Shown piece by piece: positions 1 through 5,158 of a stretch of DNA of 5,158 nt. Position 1 is the first letter of the stretch. Each line of letters opens with the position of its first letter. The notes below the pieces were generated by a model, which had not been told where the DNA came from, ran no database searches, and saw only the letters and a list, made by a program, of their open reading frames with translations. Source of the stretch: Campylobacter sp. UBA1713 (GTDB taxonomy: Bacteria > Campylobacterota > Campylobacteria > Campylobacterales > Campylobacteraceae); NCBI GenBank assembly GCA_002317305.1, contig DCIZ01000029.1:1-5158 (forward strand), written 5' to 3'. The translations under genes and the position numbers were made by a program.

Positions 1-90
1 TTTCTTTAAAACAAGCGAAGCGCTCGGCTTGCCGATGTTTCTGTGAAAAAATCAAGCCAAACTGGTTTTTAGAGATGCCCTTAAGAGAAA

Positions 91-129
91 AGAATCGTCA
101 AATTTACAAAAAGCAAATTTCACGATTCT
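91..129 (-). terminator. Hairpin after the operon, possible terminator and member of a repeat family
   Basis: Arms 91-105 (AGAATCGTCAAATTT) and 115-129 are reverse complements apart from one C/C-type mismatch at 99/121, with a 9-base loop. Read on the minus strand it lies 28 bases after the nuclease stop and is followed by the T-rich TTTCTCTT. The stem is AT-rich and the tail interrupted, so as a Rho-independent terminator it is only moderate. The same sequence recurs in diverged form upstream of carB (4975-5015), so it may primarily be a dispersed palindromic repeat. Confidence 0.5.
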
Positions 130-156
130 CCACCACTTGCTAAACGGCAAATTATT

Positions 157-744
157 CTAATTCAACACATCAAAATATTTGTCATGTCTTTTTAGATATT
201 CGATCACTCTTTGCAAAAATTTCGCATCGTCTTTGAATCTACCAAGCCCTGTGTTACAACTGTCACATATCCACTCTCTTGCTTCACCTGTTTTATGGTC
301 ATGGTCTTTTACCAAATTTGCAGTAATGCCTACGATGCTTCGTTTTTGGCAAATAGGACAAACAAATATGCTGTATTTTGGCGGTTTGCAGTTTTCTAGC
401 CTCTCATTTTCTTCTTGTGAAAGCTTTTTGCCATCGATTCTTTTTCTACACTCATCACAACTAGGACGCGTAGTCTTGCGTCCTTTTGCATCGGTTTGAT
501 TGACACTAAATTCACTTGTCTCTTTTAAAATATGGCACACATTGCAAATTTTGACTACATAACCTTTTCCTGTTTCGTCTAAATTTATCTCTCTTAAATT
601 TTCAAAACCAACACGCAAAGTCAAATTCGCACCGACAAAATAAACCATCGCCGCTTCGCCATTAACTGCCTTTACTACACCCACAGAGTTTTTAGGCACT
701 TCGTCAAACTCCACCAAATTTACAACAAAAGAATCAATATTCAT
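157..744 (-). CDS. Hpy99I-like HNH (endonuclease VII fold) restriction endonuclease
   Basis: Probably the restriction partner of the methyltransferase: a 195-aa metal-dependent nuclease of the beta-beta-alpha-metal class. Residues 1 to about 60 look like a small SH3/KOW-type beta barrel. Two zinc repeats follow, with Cys pairs C67/C70 and C96/C99, then C129/C132 and C160/C163. The second repeat carries the active site D147-H148-D-H150 with N164 (CDSCN), the layout of T4 endonuclease VII. This two-repeat architecture is that of H. pylori Hpy99I (about 190 aa; active site D148, H149, N165 from memory), and the 17-residue D-to-N spacing is the same. Hpy99I cuts CGWCG; the same target here is inference. 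The start chosen is the ATG at 744, with G5 upstream; an in-frame ATG at 792 would add 16 residues encoded within the methyltransferase gene. It overlaps that gene by 11 bases in another frame. A solitary phage-type HNH nuclease is the alternative, less likely beside a methylase. Confidence 0.85.
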   Translation of the reverse strand: MNIDSFVVNLVEFDEVPKNSVGVVKAVNGEAAMVYFVGANLTLRVGFENLREINLDETGKGYVVKICNVCHILKETSEFSVNQTDAKGRKTTRPSCDECRKRIDGKKLSQEENERLENCKPPKYSIFVCPICQKRSIVGITANLVKDHDHKTGEAREWICDSCNTGLGRFKDDAKFLQRVIEYLKRHDKYFDVLN

Positions 745-1522
745 CAAAAACCCCCAAACAACGCTCAACTCTCTCGTTTGCGATGGCGACATACTCTTCG
801 CTTATGTCAAAACCTATAAATTTACGCCCGTTAAGCGCAGCCATTTTACAAGTCGTCCCACTTCCGCACATAGGATCTAGCACTACATCGCCTTCGTTGC
901 TCCACGACAAAATGTGGTCAGTAGCTAAATTTTCAGGAAAAATAGCCGGATGCTTAAAGGCGATCCTATCTTTCGTGCTACCACCTAGCCCAACAGCATA
1001 GTGCCAAATGTTCGTTCTTGTTTTTTCTTTTTTTAACTCTTTTAAGACTTTGTTGTTTACGCCATCGCTTTTTTTGTTTGCCACCAGCATCTCAAAACCA
1101 CTTCGCACGGTCGGCTCTTTCAGTGGATTAAACGTTTTTGGCTTGCCTTTGCTTAAAACAAACATAAACTCATATGCATTTGTATAGGCGTTGCTTCGCA
1201 TAAATGGCGTATTTTTCTTAGCATAAATCATAACATCATGCATACTAAAGCCTATTTGCTGAAAGTAAAGCCCCTGCCTAAAACTCGTCAAACTCCGCCC
1301 GCCGTTTATTTTGTCGCCCACAACCCACACGACTACACCGCCATCTTTTGTAACACGAAAAAGCTCACTAGCGATCTCTTCAAATTCGAATTTGTAGCCA
1401 TTATAGCTTCTAAGGTCATCATACGGTGGCGAAGTCAGTGTCAAGTCTACGCTACTAGAATCTAGCTTTTTCAGCAAAGTAGCACAATCCCCACAAGTAA
1501 TTTTTCCAGTAAAATCCTCCAC
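734..1522 (-). CDS. Beta-class amino DNA methyltransferase, probable Type II modification enzyme
   Basis: This enzyme transfers methyl from S-adenosylmethionine to an exocyclic amino group of a DNA base (N4-cytosine or N6-adenine). With the start chosen here it is 262 aa. Catalytic motif IV, TSPPY, is at residues 30-34. The SAM-binding motif I, DPMCGSGTT, is at 216-224, followed by a motif II-like GFDISEEY (237-244). A conserved HPAIFPE block (191-197) precedes motif I. The order IV, variable region, then I is the beta class. The variable middle (about 125-180, lysine-rich) is the likely target-recognition region. The start is a GTG whose first G is the last base of the carB TAG, with AAGGAG five bases upstream; a GTG seven codons earlier (1543) is also open but poorly spaced from an SD. 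The gene is followed by an overlapping nuclease, so modification is the likely role. SPPY leans towards N4-cytosine but does not prove it. Low G+C compared with carB. Confidence 0.93.
   Translation of the reverse strand: MEDFTGKITCGDCATLLKKLDSSSVDLTLTSPPYDDLRSYNGYKFEFEEIASELFRVTKDGGVVVWVVGDKINGGRSLTSFRQGLYFQQIGFSMHDVMIYAKKNTPFMRSNAYTNAYEFMFVLSKGKPKTFNPLKEPTVRSGFEMLVANKKSDGVNNKVLKELKKEKTRTNIWHYAVGLGGSTKDRIAFKHPAIFPENLATDHILSWSNEGDVVLDPMCGSGTTCKMAALNGRKFIGFDISEEYVAIANERVERCLGVFDEY
751..755 (-). promoter_or_regulatory. G5 Shine-Dalgarno-like site of the nuclease
   Basis: GGGGG lies six bases (TTTTTG) before the ATG at 744-742, within the last codons of the methyltransferase. It is the only purine run near a plausible start, and it supports ATG-744 over ATG-792, which has only a weak GAAGAG upstream. 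The site is a poor match to AGGAG, so nuclease translation may be weak or depend on ribosomes finishing the methyltransferase. Confidence 0.5.
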
Positions 1523-4500
1523 TAACACTCCTTGTTTAACCACTCCTGCAAGCTTTTTACCTCGTTTGCTTCGTCAAACGCACAAAGCGAGCTAGCAGCG
1601 ATGAGCGCTAGTTTCATATTTGTAAAATACGGAATGCGGTTTTTTAGCACTATTTGGCGAATTTTGTAAGCATCGTCGCCGTTTGACTTTGAGTCGCTAG
1701 TGTTTACGACCAAATTTACATCGCCGTTTTTTAGGCGGTCTTCTATGTTTGGTCGCCCTTCGCTTATCTTAAAGACCAGTTCAGCCTCCACGCCTGCGTT
1801 ACGAAGTGCCACAAAAGTCCCGTAAGTCGCCAGCACCTTAAAGCCCGCTGCGCTAAATTTGTGTCCCAGCTCCACGCCGTTTGGTTTGTCGCACTCTGCA
1901 AGGCTCAAAAATACCACGCCACCTTTTGGCAAGACGTTTTTGGCTGCTATTTGGCTCTTTAAAAACGCCACTTCGTAGCTTCGCCCGATGCCCATCACCT
2001 CGCCCGTGCTCTTCATCTCAGGTCCTAGTATGAGGTCAGCACCAGGCAGCTTGTTAAACGGAAAAACACTCTCTTTTACGCTAACGCGTCCGCTTGTTTT
2101 TGGTTTGTAGATGTCGCCCACTTTTTCCACCACGCCAAATTTGTCGTAGTAGCCCAAAGCCTCGATCAAGTCGCCCTGCCACATGACACGCGTGGCTACC
2201 TTTGCCATCGGCACGCCTGTCGCTTTGCTAACAAAAGGCACGGTTCTACTCGCACGCGGATTTACCTCTATGATGTAAAGCTCACCTTCAAAGATGGCAA
2301 ACTGAATGTTCATTAAGCCCACTACGCCTAGCTCCAAAGCTATATTTCGTGTCGCGTCCTCTACTTGTGCTACCATCTCTTTACTCAAATTTAGCGGTGG
2401 CAAAAGGCTAGCACTGTCGCCACTGTGCACGCCCGCCTCTTCTACGTGCTCCATAACTGCGCCTATGTAAACCTCACGCCCATCGCTAATGGCATCCACG
2501 TCTAGCTCCGTTGCGTTTTGTAAAAATTTATCTAACAAAACAGGCGAGTTGTTGCTCACGCTCACCGCTTCGCTCATGTATTCGCGAAGTTCAGCTTCGC
2601 TGTGCACTCGCCTCATCGCTCGCCCGCCCAAAACATAGCTCGGTCGCACCAAAACCGGATAGCCTATTTTGCTAGCCTTTTGCACCGCTTCTGCTTCGCT
2701 GGTTGCCGTGTCGTTGCACGGCTGTCTTACGCCCACGCGCGCTATAAATTCGCTAAATTTTTTGCGGTCTTCGGCTATGTCTATGGCTCTGGCACTCGTG
2801 CCTATGATCTTAGCTCCTGCTAGACTTAGGCGTTTGCTAAATTTAAGCGGTGTCTGTCCGCCAAAATGCACTATAACGCCGTCTGGTTTTTCAGTGTCAA
2901 GCACACTTCGTAAGTGTTCAAAGTCTATAGGCTCAAAGTAAAGCGTGTCGCTCGTGTCGTAGTCTGTCGAAACCGTTTCTGGATTGCAGTTATACATGAT
3001 GCTCTTTACGCCCAAATCTTTCAGCGCAAACGCCGCATGCACGCAGCAGTAGTCAAATTCAATTCCCTGTCCTATGCGGTTTGGACCGCCACCTATGATG
3101 AGCACCGAAGGCTCGTTTTTCTCGCCATTTTTTTCGCCATTTTGTGCCAAACTCAAATTTGGGTTGTGCGGATTTGTCGTGCTGTAAAGGTATGGCGTAA
3201 GCGCCTCAAACTCACCGCCACACGTGTCTACTTCGTTGTAAGTGTGCGAAATTCCTAGCTCTTTTCTAGCGTAAAAGACATCGTTTTGGCTCACTTCTAC
3301 ATTGTCTTTTTCGCAGATGAGTTTTGCGATTCGCTTGTCGCTTAGTCCCATCATCTTCGCCTCTTGTAAGCGAGAAGTGTCAGCCAAAATTTCCATGTCT
3401 ATGTTTTTTTCAAATTCGACTATTTGGCGAATTTGGTCCAAAAACCACCTGTCTACTTTGCACGCTTCGTGAATTTCTTCTACATCTAGCCCATCTCTAA
3501 ACGCCTGTGCTATCTGCAAAATTCGCTTTTCGTTTGGATTTCTCAGCCCAAAAAGCAGCTTCTCTTTCTCCACTTTCACCTCGTCAAATCCGCCAAGGTC
3601 CCGCTCTAAACTACAAAGCGCCTTTTGGATGCTCTCTTTAAACGTCCGTCCCACTGCCATCACCTCGCCCACGCTTTTCATGGCGGTAGTCAAGGTAGCA
3701 TTTGAGCCCGGAAATTTCTCAAAAGTAAAGCGTGGAATTTTTGTAACTATGTAGTCTATGACGGGTTCAAAACTCGCTGGCGTGCCTGTGATGTCGTTTT
3801 TTATCTCATCAAGCGTGTAGCCCACTGCTAACAAAGTAGCCACTTTTGCTATTGGGTAGCCTGTCGCTTTGCTCGCTAACGCCGAAGAGCGACTTACACG
3901 CGGATTCATCTCTATGACCGTCATGCGTCCATTTGCTGGATTTATGGCAAACTGAACGTTACTTCCGCCTGTGTCTACGCCTATCTCGCGCAAGATGGCA
4001 AAGCTAGCATCTCGCATCTTTTGGTACTCTTTGTCCGTTAGCGTAAGTGCTGGTGCTATGGTAATGGAGTCGCCCGTGTGAACGCCCATCGGGTCTAGGT
4101 TTTCGATGGAACACACTATGATGCAGTTGTCCGCACGGTCGCGAATCACCTCCATCTCATACTCTTTCCAGCCGAGCAAACTCTCTTCTATCAAGATCTC
4201 GTTTATTGGGCTGGCTTCTAGCCCACTCTCTGCTAAAGCCCTAAATTCGTCTGCGTTGTAAGCCACGCCGCTACCCGCACCGCCTAGCGTAAAGCTAGCA
4301 CGGATGATGAGCGGAAAGCCTATGTCAGCAGCAGCCGTTAGCGCCTCGTCTATGTTGTAGGCGTAGTGAGAACGCGGCAAATCCATCCCTATGCGAAGCA
4401 TCGCCTCCTTAAACGCCACGCGGTCTTCGCCTTTTTTTATCGCTTCTGGCTTTGCACCCAAAAATTTCACGTGGCTAAATTTGGTTTTAAACTCCTCGCT

Positions 4501-4812
4501 CTCAAAAACCTCCATCGCCGCATTTAGCGCCACCTGTCCGCCCATTGTCGGCAAAATGGCATCTATGTTCTCTCGCTCGATAATCTTTAAGATGACCTCT
4601 TTTGTGATGGGCTCTATGTAAGTCGCATCGGCAAATTCTGGGTCTGTCATGATGGTAGCGGGGTTTGAATTTACTAGCACCACGCGGTAGCCCTGCTCTT
4701 TTAGCGTCTTTACCGCTTGCGTTCCGCTGTAGTCAAACTCACACGCTTGCCCGATGACTATAGGACCGCTTCCGATGAGCAAAATATTTTTAACATCAAC
4801 TCTTTTTGGCAT
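1522..4812 (-). CDS. carB: Carbamoyl-phosphate synthase large subunit (CarB)
   Basis: CarB makes carbamoyl phosphate from bicarbonate, two ATP and ammonia; the ammonia is channelled from the glutaminase subunit CarA, which is not in this window. The product feeds pyrimidine and arginine synthesis in the cytosol. The protein is 1096 aa (E. coli 1073) and intact. Seen in order: first ATP-grasp half, with R131, R171, GVHTGDS (243-249) and E301-x-N303; an oligomerisation region (about 410-545); second half, starting near GGGPNRIG (574-581), with R723, GVHSGDS (794-800) and E849-x-N851; and a C-terminal MGS-like allosteric domain (about 960-1096) with T996, T999, K1015, Y1062 and T1064 at the E. 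coli effector-binding positions. The start is the ATG of MPKRVDVKN, preceded by AAGGA; the frame stays open 30 codons further upstream, but that extension is not CarB-like. Two loops are longer than in E. coli: 547-568, with an NGEK duplication, and about 878-908. The TAG stop overlaps the next gene. Confidence 0.98.
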   Translation of the reverse strand: MPKRVDVKNILLIGSGPIVIGQACEFDYSGTQAVKTLKEQGYRVVLVNSNPATIMTDPEFADATYIEPITKEVILKIIERENIDAILPTMGGQVALNAAMEVFESEEFKTKFSHVKFLGAKPEAIKKGEDRVAFKEAMLRIGMDLPRSHYAYNIDEALTAAADIGFPLIIRASFTLGGAGSGVAYNADEFRALAESGLEASPINEILIEESLLGWKEYEMEVIRDRADNCIIVCSIENLDPMGVHTGDSITIAPALTLTDKEYQKMRDASFAILREIGVDTGGSNVQFAINPANGRMTVIEMNPRVSRSSALASKATGYPIAKVATLLAVGYTLDEIKNDITGTPASFEPVIDYIVTKIPRFTFEKFPGSNATLTTAMKSVGEVMAVGRTFKESIQKALCSLERDLGGFDEVKVEKEKLLFGLRNPNEKRILQIAQAFRDGLDVEEIHEACKVDRWFLDQIRQIVEFEKNIDMEILADTSRLQEAKMMGLSDKRIAKLICEKDNVEVSQNDVFYARKELGISHTYNEVDTCGGEFEALTPYLYSTTNPHNPNLSLAQNGEKNGEKNEPSVLIIGGGPNRIGQGIEFDYCCVHAAFALKDLGVKSIMYNCNPETVSTDYDTSDTLYFEPIDFEHLRSVLDTEKPDGVIVHFGGQTPLKFSKRLSLAGAKIIGTSARAIDIAEDRKKFSEFIARVGVRQPCNDTATSEAEAVQKASKIGYPVLVRPSYVLGGRAMRRVHSEAELREYMSEAVSVSNNSPVLLDKFLQNATELDVDAISDGREVYIGAVMEHVEEAGVHSGDSASLLPPLNLSKEMVAQVEDATRNIALELGVVGLMNIQFAIFEGELYIIEVNPRASRTVPFVSKATGVPMAKVATRVMWQGDLIEALGYYDKFGVVEKVGDIYKPKTSGRVSVKESVFPFNKLPGADLILGPEMKSTGEVMGIGRSYEVAFLKSQIAAKNVLPKGGVVFLSLAECDKPNGVELGHKFSAAGFKVLATYGTFVALRNAGVEAELVFKISEGRPNIEDRLKNGDVNLVVNTSDSKSNGDDAYKIRQIVLKNRIPYFTNMKLALIAASSLCAFDEANEVKSLQEWLNKEC
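1528..1533 (-). promoter_or_regulatory. Ribosome binding site of the methyltransferase, inside the carB tail
   Basis: AAGGAG is formed by the carB codons for Lys-Glu just before its last Cys and stop. It lies five bases before the GTG at 1522-1520, which shares its G with the carB TAG. This favours GTG-1522 over the GTG at 1543, and implies re-initiation or coupled translation after carB. Confidence 0.72.
3118..3141 (-). repeat. 12-bp tandem duplication inside carB (NGEK-NGEK)
   Basis: Two consecutive 12-base units, AATGGCGAAAAA and AATGGCGAGAAA, encode NGEK twice at CarB residues 558-565. They lie in the linker between the two synthetase halves, which is about nine residues longer than in E. 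coli. The frame is kept, so the protein is not broken. A replication-slippage origin is likely; the first unit ends in an A7 run. Confidence 0.85.
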
Positions 4813-4818
4813 TTTTTT

Positions 4819-4823
4819 TCCTT
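4819..4823 (-). promoter_or_regulatory. Ribosome binding site of carB
   Basis: AAGGA lies six A residues before the ATG at 4812-4810, inside a purine-rich leader (A6-GG-A7). It decides the start of carB: the upstream in-frame start at 4902 would add a 30-residue leader that does not look like CarB and runs through the repeat region. The A7 run between GG and ATG sets the spacing. Confidence 0.8.
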
Positions 4824-4852
4824 TTTTAATGATTTGAATTTTTTTGTTTCTT

Positions 4853-4900
4853 GACCAAAGAATCCCCTGACTTTCGAGCGGGTAGAATCTACAAATTCGC
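4853..4900. repeat. Diverged direct repeat, copy 1
   Basis: It begins GACCAAAGAATCCCCTGAC and matches 4944-4991 at 38 of 48 positions without gaps, at an offset of 91 bases. It is followed by a degenerate form of the palindrome found after copy 2. It lies 41 bases upstream of the carB start, so it is probably within the untranslated leader if the promoter is upstream. Confidence 0.7.
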
Positions 4901-4943
4901 AAAAAAGCAGTGCGAAGCCGTCATTCGCAAGGGAGCGTAAGCC

Positions 4944-4991
4944 GACCGAAGAATCTCCTGACTTTTAGGCGAGTAGTATCCGCAAATTCAC
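4944..4991. repeat. Diverged direct repeat, copy 2
   Basis: It begins GACCGAAGAATCTCCTGAC and matches copy 1 at 38 of 48 positions. It runs directly into the palindrome at 4975-5015. It is preceded by GTCATTCGCAAGGGAGCG (4920-4937), a block not clearly kept before copy 1, so copy 2 looks the more complete version of the element. Confidence 0.7.
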
Positions 4992-5015
4992 GAAAAGCAA
5001 ATTTTCGCAAATTCT
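4975..5015. repeat. Imperfect palindrome related to the one at 91-129
   Basis: The core stem is CGAAAA (4991-4996) with TTTTCG (5002-5007) around a five-base loop, extended after a two-base mismatch by AATT (4985-4988) with AATT (5010-5013). Positions 4975-5004 match 91-120 at 25 of 30 bases in the same orientation, including CAAATT and AAAAGCAAATTT. It probably forms a hairpin in the carB leader RNA if transcription starts upstream. Confidence 0.65.
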
Positions 5016-5056
5016 GTTTTCCGTTCTCCATTTTCCGCTTTCCGAACGGGGTCGCA

Positions 5057-5070
5057 GGGGCGAAAGCCCC
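5057..5070. repeat. GC hairpin with GAAA tetraloop
   Basis: GGGGC (5057-5061) pairs perfectly with GCCCC (5066-5070) around GAAA on the plus strand, a GNRA-type loop; on the minus strand the loop reads TTTC. No T run follows in either direction, so it is not an intrinsic terminator. Confidence 0.6.
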
Positions 5071-5079
5071 CGTCCGCCC

Positions 5080-5133
5080 GTCCCGCCACCATTTTTCTTT
5101 GAGCTTTAGCGAAAAGAAAAAGGGCGGCGGGAC
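5080..5133. repeat. Long imperfect hairpin, GTCCCGCC ... GGCGGGAC
   Basis: GTCCCGCC (5080-5087) is the exact reverse complement of 5126-5133. Inside it, TTTTTCTTT (5092-5100) is the exact reverse complement of 5113-5121, leaving a 12-base loop and a small internal loop. The two nested stems make about 17 base pairs in 54 bases. Neither side is followed by a T run close enough for a terminator. Its role is unknown; a structured leader RNA or a dispersed repeat are both possible. Confidence 0.65.
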
Positions 5134-5138
5134 TTAAA

Positions 5139-5156
5139 AAAAAGCGTTAGCTTTTT
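5139..5156 (-). terminator. Weak terminator-like hairpin at the right edge
   Basis: AAAAAGC (5139-5145) and GCTTTTT (5150-5156) pair around GTTA. On the minus strand the stem ends in an eight-T run (5136-5143), so it could end a minus-strand gene lying beyond the window. Only two G-C pairs support it, so it is weak. Confidence 0.35.
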
Positions 5157-5158
5157 AC

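Larger units (their letters stand above)
4813..5158. other. Non-coding leader region upstream of carB, rich in repeats and hairpins
   Basis: I find no credible gene here on either strand. The carB-proximal part (4853-5015) is built from two diverged copies of a repeat plus a palindrome. The distal part (5041-5156) is a GC-rich block with three hairpins. A carB promoter must lie here or beyond the window, but no -10/-35 pair stands out; GTAGATT (minus strand, near 4887-4893) is a weak -10-like word only. The open frame at 4910-5137 on the plus strand reads through the repeats and has a low-complexity Arg/Ser/Lys-rich translation, so I do not call it. Confidence 0.7.

Noticed and set aside
12..31. 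CAAGC...GCTTG inverted repeat near the left edge as a terminator
   Set aside because: There are only five base pairs with a ten-base loop; on the minus strand TTTT follows, but the stem is too weak to call.
179..499. Plus-strand open frame of 106 codons opposite the nuclease
   Set aside because: It is an antisense shadow of the nuclease, whose Cys and catalytic residues are all in the minus-strand frame.
3128..3134. A7 homopolymer in carB as a phase-variation tract
   Set aside because: It is short, in an essential-type housekeeping gene, and of a kind common by chance in this AT-leaning sequence.
2602..3258. Overlapping plus-strand open frames opposite carB (2602-2823, 2669-2941, 2914-3258)
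   Set aside because: They are shadows of the carB coding strand; carB is full length with conserved motifs throughout.
4813..4902. 30-residue N-terminal extension of CarB from an ATG at 4902
   Set aside because: It is encoded in the leader and the repeat, has no CarB similarity, and the ATG at 4812 has a good AAGGA at the right spacing and the family-typical MPKR start.
4853..4991. Possible CRISPR array
   Set aside because: There are only two diverged copies, 79% identical, with no regular short spacers and no cas genes.
4910..5137. 75-codon open frame on the plus strand
   Set aside because: It is read through the repeats and GC hairpins, has a low-complexity basic translation and no clear ribosome binding site.

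Overview
The window looks like chromosomal DNA from a Campylobacter-type epsilonproteobacterium (Campylobacterota). The reasons are a full-length CarB with lineage-style insertions, abundant AAATTT/TTTAAA-type words, and a nuclease of the kind described from Helicobacter pylori (Hpy99I). The carB part is fairly GC-rich for the group (one 60-nt block, 4261-4320, reaches 63% G+C), which would fit the higher-GC oral campylobacters. This placement rests on recall and composition, not on a database search.

All three real genes lie on the minus strand and read right to left as one compact operon. At the right, positions 4813-5158 hold no gene. This stretch contains a GC-rich block of RNA-type hairpins (about 5046-5156) and a two-copy diverged direct repeat (4853-4900 and 4944-4991) that ends in an imperfect palindrome. 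Next comes carB (1522-4812), the large subunit of carbamoyl-phosphate synthetase, which feeds pyrimidine and arginine synthesis; no carA is present. The carB stop codon overlaps by one base the best start codon of a beta-class amino-type DNA methyltransferase (734-1522). The methyltransferase in turn overlaps by 11 bases a zinc-ribbon/beta-beta-alpha-metal endonuclease (157-744). The nuclease matches the Hpy99I layout closely: an N-terminal beta-barrel-like segment, two CxxC...CxxC zinc repeats, and a DHDH...N active site in the second. The left end (1-156) holds a 15-bp-stem hairpin that may terminate the operon.

The two downstream genes are best read as a Type II restriction-modification pair: the methyltransferase protects the host sites that the nuclease would cut. 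The pair sits in the translational wake of a housekeeping gene, with no visible promoter or controller gene of its own, and the methyltransferase is translated first. Its base composition is clearly lower in G+C than carB, which fits acquisition by transfer. If specificity follows Hpy99I, the target would be CGWCG, and I found only one such site in the window by eye.

I do not see an unprecedented system here. The points most worth following are the coupling of a restriction-modification pair to carB, the scarcity of the predicted target, and a family of small palindromic repeats found on both sides of the operon.
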